Shown here in pieces: positions 16,737 to 26,592 of a stretch of 64,000 bases of DNA. The notes under the pieces are model-generated. The model was not told the origin of the DNA. It was given only the letters and a program-made list of their open reading frames with translations, and ran no database searches. Within the stretch, counting starts at the first letter, position 1. Every line of letters starts with the position of its first letter. The DNA lies in assembly GCA_963677085.2 (NCBI GenBank), contig CAXXFH010000004.1, positions 806,001 through 870,000 of the forward strand, read 5' to 3'. Both the position numbers and the translations under genes were made by a program. The stretch comes from G963677085 sp963677085 (GTDB taxonomy: Bacteria > Planctomycetota > Planctomycetia > Pirellulales > Thermoguttaceae).

Positions 16737-18149
16737 ATGCCTGCCAATCCGTTGCGCAATCTGCCGTCGATCAATGAGATTCTCGAAAGCCCGGTGTTGA
16801 AGCACTTCGTCGGCGGGATCAGCCGCAATGTGGTGGTAACCACTGTCCGCACCGTGCTGGATGAAGTCCGGGGCGAGGTCCAGACGGCAGCTACCGGGCG
16901 GACGATGCCCAACGTCACCGAGTTGGCCGACCGCATCGCCAAACGGCTTGTCGAAAGCGACATGCCGCCGTTGCGTCCGGTCATCAACGCCACGGGCAAC
17001 GTGCTCCGCGACGATCTGGGCGGTCCTCCGTTGGCCAACGAGGCCGTGGAGGAAATGGTTGCCGTCGCCCGAGAGTATGCCAGCCTGGATATTGCGTTGG
17101 ACTCGGGCAAGCCGGTGCGCGAAGCCGTGGCCGTCGAGCAACTCCTTCAGCAGGTCACGGGCGCCGAAGCCGCGTTGGTTACGAATGATCATCCGGCCGC
17201 TTCGCTGCTAACACTGGCCGCCATGGTGGGCACGCGCCATGTGGTGGTTGCCCGGGGACAGCTCGTTGAACTGCGGCGCGGATGTCGGGTGGCCGACTTG
17301 ATTGCCGCCAGCGGTGCCACGCTGCGTGAAGTCGGTGCAATCAACGCTGTGCGCCTGGACGACTACCAGCAGGCGGTTGACGAACAGACCGGAGCCATCG
17401 TGTTGGTGTATCCCGATCGTTGCGCCGTGGTTGGCGACATGGCGTCGGTCAAACTGGCCGACCTGGTCGGGCTGGCCCATCAGGCCGATGTGCCGTTGAT
17501 CTGCGATTTGCCGGGCGCAACCTTGATCGACTTGGCATGCATGGGGGTACACGGTGCGCCGTTGGTTACCGACTATCTCCGAGCGGGCGCGGGCGTTGTG
17601 GTTATCCGTGGCGACGGACTCGTGGGTGGGCCGACCTGTGGCATCATCCTCGGCAGTCGCGATGCGATCGAGCGAATCGAACGCCATCCGTTGGCTGCCG
17701 TCTGTCGGGCAAGCAAGACTACTCTGGCGGCCCTGGCGGCCACGCTGCGTTTGTACGGCAACGCCGAGGAAGCCCGCCGAGCGGTTCCTGTGTTGCATCT
17801 GTTGGGCACCTCGGTCGACAATCTGAAGAACCGTGCAGAACGGTTGGCTCCCCAGCTGGCGGCGTCGAAAGTGGTGGAAGCGGCCGAGCCTTCGCCAGGC
17901 ACCACGTACCTGACCCCAGAAGCTTTACCTAGCCAGCGTCTGGAGACTTGGCGAATTTTGCTTCGCCCGGCCAACGCCAGTTGTCAGCGACTGGCCACTT
18001 CGCTGCGAAATGGGTCGCCGGCTCTTGTGGCTCGGGTTGAAGATGAGCATGTGGTGATCGATTTACGGAGCGTGTTGGCGTGGCAAGATACCCCCATGGT
18101 GGCGGCGTTCGACGTGTTGGGCAGTACCTCGGGAACGCTCGACTCGTAG
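16737..18149 (+). CDS. SelA-like protein lacking the PLP lysine
   Basis: 470 residues, homologous over its length to L-seryl-tRNA(Sec) selenium transferase (SelA), a fold-type I PLP enzyme: NPLRNLPSINEIL start, NATGNVLRDDLGG near residues 85-95, and GDGLVGGPTCGIILG near 292-306. In SelA this last motif is SGDKLLGGPQ with the PLP lysine. Here the aligned residue is Gly294, and the phosphate/PLP loop DLGSG is DLPGA at 258-262. So it is unlikely to be a working selenium transferase. No selB, selD or tRNA(Sec) is in the window. Start ATG at 16737 matches the family N-terminus; upstream is repeat C. Role unknown; a non-catalytic or altered-cofactor paralogue. Confidence 0.85.
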   Translation: MPANPLRNLPSINEILESPVLKHFVGGISRNVVVTTVRTVLDEVRGEVQTAATGRTMPNVTELADRIAKRLVESDMPPLRPVINATGNVLRDDLGGPPLANEAVEEMVAVAREYASLDIALDSGKPVREAVAVEQLLQQVTGAEAALVTNDHPAASLLTLAAMVGTRHVVVARGQLVELRRGCRVADLIAASGATLREVGAINAVRLDDYQQAVDEQTGAIVLVYPDRCAVVGDMASVKLADLVGLAHQADVPLICDLPGATLIDLACMGVHGAPLVTDYLRAGAGVVVIRGDGLVGGPTCGIILGSRDAIERIERHPLAAVCRASKTTLAALAATLRLYGNAEEARRAVPVLHLLGTSVDNLKNRAERLAPQLAASKVVEAAEPSPGTTYLTPEALPSQRLETWRILLRPANASCQRLATSLRNGSPALVARVEDEHVVIDLRSVLAWQDTPMVAAFDVLGSTSGTLDS

Positions 18150-18539
18150 ACGCCCGGCGTTCGGCGAGATGACACTTGCCGGGGGGGGGTAGGTCCTCGC
18201 GTGAATGCCTCGCAATTGCCGTGGTTCGGCGAAACCCCCTAGCTTCCGCGGGAGGGTTGTCGTATAGCTCTATAGGGCTGTTTTGCGGCGGTTTCTGCGG
18301 TCTGTTTTTCTTCTTAGGGGTGATCGACACAGCCCGGGAGGATATACTGGTTTGTTCAGGTAGACCTTTTCCTTCGGACCGGAATATCTCGACGATCGTT
18401 GCGCTCGGCTACGTTCACGTAAGCTAAACTGGCGCAAGGGCTACACTATGCTCTGAATAGGTGTGGTCCAGGGGAATGATGACAAAGCGTGCATAAGTCT
18501 TTTGATTCCCCAGCAACGACCTCAAGGGAGAATACGAGC
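18150..18539. other. Intergenic region, probable promoter/leader
   Basis: 390 bp with no convincing gene. It includes a run of nine G (18181-18189) shortly after the SelA-like stop and an AT-richer stretch (18330-18500) that probably holds the promoter of the following secreted protein. No repeat of the named families is seen. Confidence 0.5.
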
Positions 18540-19397
18540 GTGCGACTGCTGATCGGCCTTAGCTTGATCGTTTCGTTCGTGTGCTGCGCTAGCCCGGCAA
18601 CTGGACTCGCTCAGAGTGCTGGCATTGCGCAGAAGCACCATCCTTGGGCGAAGTTCGAGCCCGGGGCTTGGAAACTCGTGCGTGTCGTTACTGAAACGCT
18701 CGACGAAAACGGGGTAGTGGCCGGCATCAGCATTACCGAAACCAAGACCACGTTGTTGGCCGTCGAGGACGATGGTGTGACGCTTGCGGTCGAAGTGTGT
18801 CTCGAAGTCGCGGGCAAGCGATTCAATGCCGAACCGCAAACCGTCAAGCAAGGCCTACACGGTGAACTCGCGTATGGTTCGATGAAATACGAGGGTCAGA
18901 AGACCGGCGAGGTAACGATCGAAGGCAAGAAGTTCCCTTGCCAGATTTTGACTAGTGAATGCAGTTCACCGACGGGCCGCATGGAAACCCATGTTTACTA
19001 TTCCCCCTCGATTGCTCCATACATGCTCCGTCGCGAAACGGTGACCACCAATAACGAGGGTGAGGTTCTCGGCGAAACCACAGTGACCGTCATGGCTCTC
19101 GATATGCCATGCAAGGTCTCGGCTGAAATCAAGAACGCTGCCTACGTGCGGACAATCCGCAAGCATTCCAAGGGATCGGTGATCACGTGGTCGCGAACCT
19201 CTCCGGATGTTCCAGGCGGCGTGGTTCGTCACAGTTCGAAAGAGGTCGATAAAGACGGGCACGTGATTCGTCGCAGTACCCTGGAGCTGGTGGACTACGG
19301 CGTGGAATCGGCCTTGGGTCGTCCGGGTGTCATCCCGCGGCTGCGTCCCAGTCGTTTCCACAAGCCACCCCCGCCACCACGTCGCGTGCCACGCTAA
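18540..19397 (+). CDS. Secreted hypothetical protein
   Basis: About 285 residues. A signal peptide (VRLLIGLSLIVSFVCCASPA) is followed by a beta-rich body with repeated short motifs (TETLDENGVV, EVLGETTVTVMALD) and a proline-rich basic tail (PPPPPRRVPR). No family recognised. GTG at 18540 is chosen over an ATG-less upstream extension because GGGAG lies 8 nt before it and the signal peptide begins there. Likely periplasmic or exported. Confidence 0.65.
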   Translation: MRLLIGLSLIVSFVCCASPATGLAQSAGIAQKHHPWAKFEPGAWKLVRVVTETLDENGVVAGISITETKTTLLAVEDDGVTLAVEVCLEVAGKRFNAEPQTVKQGLHGELAYGSMKYEGQKTGEVTIEGKKFPCQILTSECSSPTGRMETHVYYSPSIAPYMLRRETVTTNNEGEVLGETTVTVMALDMPCKVSAEIKNAAYVRTIRKHSKGSVITWSRTSPDVPGGVVRHSSKEVDKDGHVIRRSTLELVDYGVESALGRPGVIPRLRPSRFHKPPPPPRRVPR

Positions 19398-20242
19398 CGC
19401 TTCAAGGAAGAGGCGTCTGCTTTCGCTCGCCCCGTCCTTGCGACGACCGTTCTGCGGCAGTCTGTCATCAGTCGAATGGCCATCGGTTCGCGGCAGACTT
19501 TCCTTGCTCAGTGCCCTCTGTGGCTCCGTGGTTTATTCGGTTGTGAGAAATCCAGGCTGGTCTTGCAGTGGTCGCTGTGGACTTTTGCCTGTCTTTCTTA
19601 TCTACCCCATCTCTCTCCTGGCGAGTCTTTTACTTCACTAGTTGCCCCCTACAAGGAGAGTTGGTAATACCTTGTAGTTCTCTGATCGGGACGAACAGGG
19701 TCATTGCAAAACGCCTCTTTCCCGGCATAATAACGAGATTATCCACAGGGCGGCAGGACCGCCAACCAAACGGCGCTACCGTATCTGGCAGAAACTGGCT
19801 TCCGTTGGCCGCCAAGTTTTGCGGGAAGTTGCGATCCTTGGTGTTCGTCGTGCAGGGCGATAGGATTGCCAACCGATGATTGCTGTTTCGGTAAGCGGGA
19901 AATAGCATAGTTCGACTGGATGACTTGCTGAGCCCCAACGGGGTGGCAGAAGCAATTGCTCTGTCGCCCCGTTGCGGTTCCCATATCCCCAGACGCCTCT
20001 TTTTCACGGGTTACCAACCCTCTGGCAAAGGAGTCCGGCGTTTCGGGACGGGGGAAGTCATGCAGTCGAAGTCGTTTTACAGGTTCGTAGTTTTGGCTAC
20101 CAAGTAGGTTTTCGCGTTCCGACAAGTTCGCATCGGCTTGCAGCCGGCTGTCCAGCAGGGTGGCGGCGGACCTGTATTACCCCGGAATCGTGTAGCTCTA
20201 TTCGGCATACCAGAATCAGACGGGCAGGAAGGAATCAGACCT
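19398..20242. other. Long leader/intergenic region before guaB
   Basis: 845 bp without a convincing gene. It contains an inverted family-B repeat (19746-19836) and a CCCCAACGGGG-type palindrome region (19930-19975). The guaB ribosome site AGGAAGGAAT is at the end. I see no known riboswitch. Confidence 0.5.
19746..19836 (-). repeat. Repeat family B, copy 3 (inverted)
   Basis: The reverse complement reads GGTAGCGCCGTTTGGTTGGC and continues into GGTCCTGCCGCCC, aligned with 34072-34165 and 39652-39745. The core is degenerate here (GGCCAACGGAAGC). Confidence 0.65.
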
Positions 20243-21727
20243 ATGCAGTCGAAAGTCGTCAGTTACAAGGGTTTGACATTTGACGATGTGCTTTTGGTGC
20301 CGCGCCACAGCGACTTCGTGCCCGCTGAGGCCGACGTCTCCACCCAATTGACCAAGCGAATCCGCTTGAATATTCCCATTCTCAGTTCCCCGATGGACAC
20401 GGTAACCGAGAGCGCGATGGCAATTGCCTTGGCCCAGGAGGGGGGCATTGGGGTTATCCACAAGAATATGTCGATCGAGGCTCAGACCGACGAGGTCGAG
20501 AAGGTCAAGCGAAGCGCCAACGGGATTATCACCAATCCAGCGACGCTTCCCCCCCACGAGACTGCCAGCCGCGCCCGGGAAATTATGAAGCAGCACAACG
20601 TCTCCGGGCTGCCGGTTACCGAAGATGACGGGCGATTAGTGGGTATTTTGACCCGTCGCGACCTCCGCTTTCTCGAGAATTGGAACCTACCGATTAACGA
20701 GGTAATGACGAAAGAGAACCTTGTAACGGCCACGGGGACTGTAACGCTTGAGGAAGCTGAAAAGGTTTTAATGGAAAAAAAGGTGGAGAAGCTTCTACTG
20801 GTTGACGAAGATTTCAGACTGACGGGCCTCATCACGATCAAAGACATTGATATGATGCGGAGCTTTCCGAATGCCTGTAAAGATGGGCAAGGGAGGCTGA
20901 GAGTCGGGGCTGCCGTTGGCGTTCACGATTACGAGCGGGTCGAGAGTCTCATCCAGAAGGATGTCGATCTGCTGGTCGTCGACAGTGCCCATGGCCACTC
21001 GACTAACGTCATCGAGACCGTTCGGAGAATCAAGAGAGATTGGGACATTGACGTAGTGGCGGGCAACGTTGCCACGGCCGAGGGATGTCGAGATCTGATT
21101 GCCGCCGGAGTCGACGCGGTGAAGGTGGGGATCGGGCCGGGCTCGATCTGCACCACCCGGGTGATTTCCGGAGTGGGCGTACCGCAGATCACGGCTATCC
21201 ATCAAGTGGCCGAGGTAGCCGCAGAAACACAAACGCCTGTCATCGCCGATGGCGGGATCCGCTACTCGGGCGATGTCACCAAGGCCATTGCCGCCGGCGC
21301 GCACCTGGTCATGATCGGGGGCCTGTTTGCGGGATTGGATGAGAGCCCTGGGGCTCGAATCCTTTATCAAGGGCGAACATTTAAAATCTACCGTGGGATG
21401 GGCTCGTTGGGAGCCATGGTCAAGGGGTCGAGCGAACGCTACCGGCAAAGCTCCGATCCCAACTTACCCGACAAGCTCGTCCCCGAAGGAGTCGAGGGAC
21501 GCGTACCTTACAAGGGATCTCTAGGACCATTCGTTTACCAGTTTATCGGCGGTTTACGAGCGGGCATGGGGTACTGCGGAACGCGAACCATCGATGAGTT
21601 GCGCAACGACGCGAAATTCATTCAGGTAACACCAGCTAGTGTGCGGGAGAGTCACCCCCATGACATCACCATCACGCAGGAAGCGCCAAACTACAGCACG
21701 GAGCATTCGTCCGGCGATAGCCCCTAG
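20243..21727 (+). CDS. guaB: Inosine-5'-monophosphate dehydrogenase
   Basis: Oxidises IMP to XMP with NAD+, the committed step of guanine nucleotide synthesis; cytoplasmic tetramer. 494 residues. It has the N-terminal TFDDVLLVP signature, two CBS domains (about residues 93-205), the catalytic loop GIGPGSICTTR with Cys303, and the C-terminal YRGMGSLGAM and GGLRAGMGY motifs. ATG at 20243 is supported by AGGAAGGA upstream and the usual N-terminus. The gene after it may overlap or follow within 90 bp. Confidence 0.97.
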   Translation: MQSKVVSYKGLTFDDVLLVPRHSDFVPAEADVSTQLTKRIRLNIPILSSPMDTVTESAMAIALAQEGGIGVIHKNMSIEAQTDEVEKVKRSANGIITNPATLPPHETASRAREIMKQHNVSGLPVTEDDGRLVGILTRRDLRFLENWNLPINEVMTKENLVTATGTVTLEEAEKVLMEKKVEKLLLVDEDFRLTGLITIKDIDMMRSFPNACKDGQGRLRVGAAVGVHDYERVESLIQKDVDLLVVDSAHGHSTNVIETVRRIKRDWDIDVVAGNVATAEGCRDLIAAGVDAVKVGIGPGSICTTRVISGVGVPQITAIHQVAEVAAETQTPVIADGGIRYSGDVTKAIAAGAHLVMIGGLFAGLDESPGARILYQGRTFKIYRGMGSLGAMVKGSSERYRQSSDPNLPDKLVPEGVEGRVPYKGSLGPFVYQFIGGLRAGMGYCGTRTIDELRNDAKFIQVTPASVRESHPHDITITQEAPNYSTEHSSGDSP

Positions 21728-21812
21728 GGCTTGGGCCGAACGATCGGGCGTCGCCGAACAGCGGCGCCCGTTTGCAGGCCCCTCCTTTCCTGCGAGGTGG
21801 GTTGCTGTCGGG

Positions 21813-22985
21813 TTGGGCAATCGACTTTTCGTTACGTCCGTTCTAGCAATTTTCCTCTGGCAAATGGCCAACATCGCTACGGCCAACGACTGGGTTCGTC
21901 GCGACGAGGCCGTTCAGCAAGCAAGCTACTCGACCGGAGCCAATGGGAACCGACTCAAATGGTTACCTACCCGGCCAACCGATCGACAAGTTCGCCAAGC
22001 GGCACTCAATCGCGAACACGTAGTGCAGAGCGTGTCGACCAGCGATGTGCGGCTTGCGCAGCAGAACGCCCGCAGCCCACTCGACGATCCGTTTGGCGAC
22101 CGTCGCGGTCGTTCGGCGGGTACCGACTCTCTGCCCAATCCCAACGATATCCGCTCGACGCCACGTTATCGTTTTGAAAGCGATTCACGTTATGGCCGGG
22201 ACAACGACCGGCTGGCACCGCTGGAGACTCCGCGAGGGTTGGACGCTCCGTTGGACGTGCCAGAGCAGGTATCGCCGCAATTTCCCGCGGGCGGTTCCTT
22301 GCCGCCGTTGGACCGGCGTTCCGACTGGCCAAGCGACACCGGGGTGCCGCGTTCGCGGGACATTCCCGACGAGGACCCTGGCCTGCAACCCACACGACCA
22401 CAAGATACCCAACGCGAACCGGCGCCGCTCGATTTGAATCGCGGTCTGGATTTCGGGGATCTTCCCAAGAGAGACTCGGAAGATACCTCCCGAAAAACTA
22501 CGTTGGAAGGTTCCTATGCCCGGGGACAGGTCGAACTCGACGCGAGTTGCCCTAGCCTGGACCAACTCAAGAAGATCGCCGAGTTGGGTACCGACATCAA
22601 GCCAGGCGAAGGGGTCTTGCCGCCGGAATGCCCGTTGGTGAAGACCGAGTTTTCGCCACGCGACTGGGCGCCTACCACATACGCTTGGAAGGCCACGGGT
22701 TTGTGTCACAAGCCGCTGTACTTCGAGGATGTTCACCTGGAACGTTACGGCCACTCCTGGGGACCGTACATTCAACCGATCATCTCCGGCGGACACTTTT
22801 TCCTCACGCTGCCCGTTCTGCCGTACAAGATGGGCCTCAATACGCCCAACGAATGTATCTACACGCTCGGCTACTACCGGCCCGGCAACTGTGCTCCCTA
22901 CATGCTCGATCCGCTACCGCTTAGCGTAAGGGCAGCACTCTTCGAAGCCGGTGCCTGGGTGGGAGCCGCGGCACTGATTCCGTAA
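21813..22985 (+). CDS. Planctomycete-type conserved secreted protein
   Basis: About 390 residues. A hydrophobic segment (NRLFVTSVLAIFLWQMANIA) serves as signal peptide, then a long low-complexity Arg/Asp/Pro-rich middle. The C-terminal 150 residues are dense with conserved-looking Cys, Trp and Tyr (GLCHKPLYFEDVHLERYGHS, NECIYTLGYYRPGNCAPY), a pattern I associate with a planctomycete-specific family of unknown function. TTG at 21813 is a tentative start; ATGs at 21639 and 21660 would overlap guaB by about 70-90 nt. The C-terminal region suggests a cysteine-stabilised exported domain. Confidence 0.7.
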   Translation: MGNRLFVTSVLAIFLWQMANIATANDWVRRDEAVQQASYSTGANGNRLKWLPTRPTDRQVRQAALNREHVVQSVSTSDVRLAQQNARSPLDDPFGDRRGRSAGTDSLPNPNDIRSTPRYRFESDSRYGRDNDRLAPLETPRGLDAPLDVPEQVSPQFPAGGSLPPLDRRSDWPSDTGVPRSRDIPDEDPGLQPTRPQDTQREPAPLDLNRGLDFGDLPKRDSEDTSRKTTLEGSYARGQVELDASCPSLDQLKKIAELGTDIKPGEGVLPPECPLVKTEFSPRDWAPTTYAWKATGLCHKPLYFEDVHLERYGHSWGPYIQPIISGGHFFLTLPVLPYKMGLNTPNECIYTLGYYRPGNCAPYMLDPLPLSVRAALFEAGAWVGAAALIP

Positions 22986-23045
22986 GAAAAAACCCCGTCC
23001 CTCCCCTCTCCCCCGCGGGGAGAGGGGCCGGGGGTGAGGGGTTTT
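22984..23045. terminator. Bidirectional terminator-like palindrome
   Basis: An 11-bp G/C stem (23003-23013 with 23017-23027) sits inside outer AAAACCCC / GGGGTTTT arms. It lies between convergent genes ending at 22985 (+) and 23191 (-). Same repeat family as 12265 and 48431. Confidence 0.7.
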
Positions 23046-23190
23046 CACCTTGCGTTTTCGTTTCCGCCTATGGCTTCGCAATGCGTCTCGAAGCTGGATG
23101 CCAAGCTGGGTGCCAAGCCCACGCTCGCGTGGGCATGCGAAAAGCTAGACGGTTCCGCGCGGCGCAAAATCACCACTGCAGTGCAGCCCG

Positions 23191-24405
23191 TCAGGGTTGA
23201 TAAAACCCACGCACCCGGGCTTTCCAATAGGCGCCCAACAGGCAGTAGGCCGCCCCGGGATGCACCGGGTAGTTGGCCTTCAGAATGGCGCCGGCCAATT
23301 CGACCTGGTGCTGCTCGGTGAAGCCCGGCTCCTCGAACATTAACTGGGCCAGCGCCGTTTCGCCGTATTCGCGAACACCCGGCTTGCGTTTCCGTATGGT
23401 AAACACCCGCTTCTCCGCGGCAAACTTCGAAACCTGCCGCACGGCCTCCTTCACTCGCGGCTTCATCTCCGGGTCGCGTTCCAGCGCGTACAGCAGCTCG
23501 AGCGACGACTGCATCTGCAACACGGCGTAGGGCGGAATCCAGCGTGCCACCTCTTTGTCGGGAAGGCGCGACAGTTCGAGCGACTGTTCGATCGCCTCGG
23601 GCAAATACTTGCGGTACAAACGATAGTGTTCGTCGTTGCCGCCCACATCCCAGGCAGCCGCATAAAGCATGGGCAGTCGAGCCGCCTCGTGGGCGCGGAC
23701 GTTCCACATGCGGCAAATGCCGCGAGGGTCCGGGGTGCCGTCCGCCCGAAGAAAATCGTAGTTGTTCTCCGGCGTTACGTTGCGCGTCATGCGATCGGCC
23801 ACCGCCTGGAGGATTTCGCGAATCGTTTGTTTGGCCTCCTCGTCGCATAACGGGCTGTGGTAATATCGCCAGAAGCCATGAACCAAGTGCGTGAATTGGT
23901 CGCGCGAAGAAGTGATGTAGATCGACTTGCCGTCTTCGAGGCAAACACCCCGCGCGACGAAGCCCGGGATGCCATGGGCCGTGGCGCAGTGCTTCAACCC
24001 CTTGTAGACCGTCAGCGCGTCGGCCTTCAGCGACTCGTCCCGAGTGACCTCGTACTGATCGCAGATCGCGGCCAGCAAGATTCCGCCGAAAAGCGGACAG
24101 TCGTCCATGCCCGTCCCGTAGCCGCAGTCGTTGGGATCGAGACGTTTGACTCGCTCGGCACTCGGCAACCGTGACGGTTCCGTAGTGAAAAACTGACACG
24201 TCTTGGGGTCATGGTAGCGAGTCCAAAGAACCGAACGGGCTTCGGCCATCTTTTCCGAGAGTCTCTGGTTCTGCGAGGAGGCTGCCCTGTTTGCGCCCTC
24301 ATTCTGCCCTGAGGTGCTTTCGTCGGGATCTGCCGCCAAGCCGCGTGAGGCGATAAGAACGCAAGCGATGACCAAGCCAAACCGTGTGAATCCTCTTCCT
24401 CGCAT
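23191..24405 (-). CDS. Secreted protein, probable helical-toroid fold
   Basis: 404 residues with a signal peptide (MRGRGFTRFGLVIACVLIAS, cleavage near GLAADP). The body is mainly helical with repeats such as GYGTGMDDCPLFGGILLAAI and YCLLGAYWKAR, suggesting an (alpha/alpha) six-hairpin-like fold as in some glycoside hydrolases. I cannot assign catalytic residues or a family. It is the last gene after a series of PEP-CTERM genes on the same strand but lacks the PEP signal itself. Confidence 0.65.
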   Translation of the reverse strand: MRGRGFTRFGLVIACVLIASRGLAADPDESTSGQNEGANRAASSQNQRLSEKMAEARSVLWTRYHDPKTCQFFTTEPSRLPSAERVKRLDPNDCGYGTGMDDCPLFGGILLAAICDQYEVTRDESLKADALTVYKGLKHCATAHGIPGFVARGVCLEDGKSIYITSSRDQFTHLVHGFWRYYHSPLCDEEAKQTIREILQAVADRMTRNVTPENNYDFLRADGTPDPRGICRMWNVRAHEAARLPMLYAAAWDVGGNDEHYRLYRKYLPEAIEQSLELSRLPDKEVARWIPPYAVLQMQSSLELLYALERDPEMKPRVKEAVRQVSKFAAEKRVFTIRKRKPGVREYGETALAQLMFEEPGFTEQHQVELAGAILKANYPVHPGAAYCLLGAYWKARVRGFYQP

Positions 24406-24671
24406 CAGCGGTACTCCAGGAGCGTGTGTTGTCGTGTCGGTGGGAATCTGGTAACCGCCCGCGCGAAACTCGTGCGCAGCGACGACCTTCTAGAAAAACG
24501 CCAAGCAGGGCGTTGGGGGGGCGTGAGCCAGCCGGCGGCTGAACCGTTCTTCGTTTTGTTTAGTTGATCTGTCAGCTGTTGTCAAAAAACGACTTGTCAA
24601 CTGAGCAGTCGATTATGGTCATGGCAAGCGTGACCACGGCACTCGGAGAATGCCCGACGACACGGGGCGTC

Positions 24672-25457
24672 TTACTTCGCTCGTCGGACCCGGGCGATCA
24701 GGCCCAGGCCGGCAACGCTTAACGCCAGAAGAACCATGGTCGACGGCTCGGGTACGGTGGCGGCATATAGCTCGGCGACGTCGTCGTCGGTGAGCGTTCT
24801 CGCGTAGATGTAGATGTCGTCCAGCCGGCCGTTCATACTGGCAAGGCCGCCACTGGGGGCAAAACGCGGGCCGCCAAAACGCATGGCGTTGGCCGCTGTC
24901 GCGAGAGTGTAACTCCTCGATGCGCTCGCCACGCCGTCCACATAGGTCCGTATCGTCGCGCCATCGTACGTGACGGCAATGTGATGCCAAGCGTTGGGTT
25001 CCGACGGAATCGTGAAATCGAAATCGCCTCCCCAGGTGTTGACGGTAAGCTGGCCGGGTGTGGTGGTTTGTTCGATCGAGAAGTCTTGATCCGTATCCGT
25101 GATACCCGAGCGGAACACGCCGGCATTATCCGATTCGTCATCCATCCGCATCCAGAGGGCGATCGTGCGTGCCTCGGCGCCCTCGGGAATGTCGCCGTCA
25201 GCGGCCACCTCGACGTAGTTGTCTCCGCCCGTGCGACTTACTTCCAGGACCGTGTCGCCCCGGGTAGAGTCAAACACGTAGCCGGGCGTACCGACGTCGG
25301 CGCCGTTGCCTATGATGCCCGTTTCATCCACGGCGGCTGCCGTGTCGAACGTATACTTGCCGACCAGGCCGCTGAGGATGTCAGCCCGACCTGTCTGGGC
25401 CAGGATGAGCAGGCCGAGAACGGCGACAATGATGGCGACGGATCGGTTGGTACTCAC
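24672..25457 (-). CDS. PEP-CTERM protein with LamG domain
   Basis: 261 residues: signal peptide (MSTNRSVAIIVAVLGLLILA), a LamG/concanavalin-like domain (GLVGKYTFD, NAWHHIAVTYDG, RLDDIYIYARTL) and a C-terminal sorting signal VPEPSTMVLLALSVAG followed by basic RVRRAK. PEP-CTERM proteins are processed by an exosortase and may be surface attached or released; no exosortase is in the window. It follows the other LamG genes in the same direction, probably in one regulon. Confidence 0.9.
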   Translation of the reverse strand: MSTNRSVAIIVAVLGLLILAQTGRADILSGLVGKYTFDTAAAVDETGIIGNGADVGTPGYVFDSTRGDTVLEVSRTGGDNYVEVAADGDIPEGAEARTIALWMRMDDESDNAGVFRSGITDTDQDFSIEQTTTPGQLTVNTWGGDFDFTIPSEPNAWHHIAVTYDGATIRTYVDGVASASRSYTLATAANAMRFGGPRFAPSGGLASMNGRLDDIYIYARTLTDDDVAELYAATVPEPSTMVLLALSVAGLGLIARVRRAK

Positions 25458-25585
25458 GAGCAGTCTCCTGATTGGTTTTTTGTGTCGGGCTATTGGAAGT
25501 ACGACGGATCAGACAAGTCAGTTGGGTTATGTCCCGCCGTGGTGCTCTAGCGGCGCACGAAACCGGCCCCGCCCGGCGACTTCGA

Positions 25586-26500
25586 TTACCGACCCCTGCG
25601 ACGCGACCCGTACGATGCACACGCCAAACCCGCGACGGCCATAACCAACAACACCAAATTCGACGGCTCGGGCACGACGTACAAGTCCTGCAAAACGTCT
25701 CCAAACTCCGCGTCGCTCAACGCCGTATTGTAAAAACGGGCGCCGTCGATGTAGCCGTCGAAGCCGTCTCCGGAGCCGATGTTGGAGACGCCATCGGTGC
25801 CGAGGCGGAAGTTGGTGAAATCGTCGATAGCGAAGGTCGGGGTCAGGGTGATCGACGTCGGGTCCCATGTGGTCGAAGGCGATTGAATGAAGGCTTGCAG
25901 TTGGTTTTCCGACTGATCGTAGCGCAAGGCCACAAAATACCACTGCCCGGCCATAAAGGTACCGCTGGGCGAGTCCGCGGCGGGACCGTTCATTGGGGTG
26001 TTTTCTTCTAGCGGATCTGTCACCCCATAAATGTCTCGCGTTCCCAACGCCAGTTGCTGTGAGCCAACGTCGTACGTGCCGGCCTCCGTGTCGCGATTGA
26101 TACGCCACTGAAGCCGAAAGCGATTCGAGGCCAGAATCGTTTGGTGGCCCGTATTCAAACTCGTGGTATCTTCCTTGTAGATCAGGGCCGCAAAGGAGAA
26201 ATCGTCGCCGGCTGTGTAGACACTGTCGGGCACGGCAAGGTAGTCATCACCGCCATTTTTCCGGTACTGGCCCACCGTATCGCCCAGGTCGAACTGCTCA
26301 CCCACCTGGGACGGCGCGGCCACGAAGGTTACCCCGCCGTTGTTGGTCAATGTGTTGCCGTTGCCCGAGTCGTCTTGCATTCGATCGGCGTCGTTTTCGT
26401 GGCCGTAGGAAGCGATCAGATCGGCTTGGGCTGGTAGAGCCATTGTTGCGAACAGTAGAAAGGCCAGGATGAGTTTCGTCGGTTGTTTGAAAGTTCTCAT
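25586..26500 (-). CDS. PEP-CTERM protein with LamG domain
   Basis: 304 residues: signal peptide (MRTFKQPTKLILAFLLFATM), LamG-type domain beginning ADLIASYGHENDADRMQDDS and ending RFYNTALSDAEFGDVL, then VPEPSNLVLLVMAVAG and a basic tail. It is closely related to the neighbour at 26593-27468 (both have SYGHEN and GQWYFVALR motifs), so the two are tandem duplicates. Function likely binding or display of carbohydrate or protein at the cell surface, by family analogy. Confidence 0.9.
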   Translation of the reverse strand: MRTFKQPTKLILAFLLFATMALPAQADLIASYGHENDADRMQDDSGNGNTLTNNGGVTFVAAPSQVGEQFDLGDTVGQYRKNGGDDYLAVPDSVYTAGDDFSFAALIYKEDTTSLNTGHQTILASNRFRLQWRINRDTEAGTYDVGSQQLALGTRDIYGVTDPLEENTPMNGPAADSPSGTFMAGQWYFVALRYDQSENQLQAFIQSPSTTWDPTSITLTPTFAIDDFTNFRLGTDGVSNIGSGDGFDGYIDGARFYNTALSDAEFGDVLQDLYVVPEPSNLVLLVMAVAGLACASYGSRRRGR

Positions 26501-26592
26501 CTTGGGGCTCCTGAGAAAGGCTGAAAAGTCAGTTGATCAGATAATGGTGAAGGCCGTGAGTGATAGCACTCGGCCAGCAAAAGCATGTCTTG

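Noticed and set aside
16737..18149. Selenocysteine system
   Set aside because: The SelA-like protein lacks the PLP lysine and no selB, selD or tRNA(Sec) is in the window.
18181..18189. Run of nine G as a possible phase-variation tract
   Set aside because: It is about 350 bp before the next start, just after a stop codon, and outside any reading frame, so a switching role is weak.
19925..20107. Small frame in the guaB leader
   Set aside because: It overlaps a CCCCAACGGGG palindromic repeat and has no ribosome site or conserved-looking residues.
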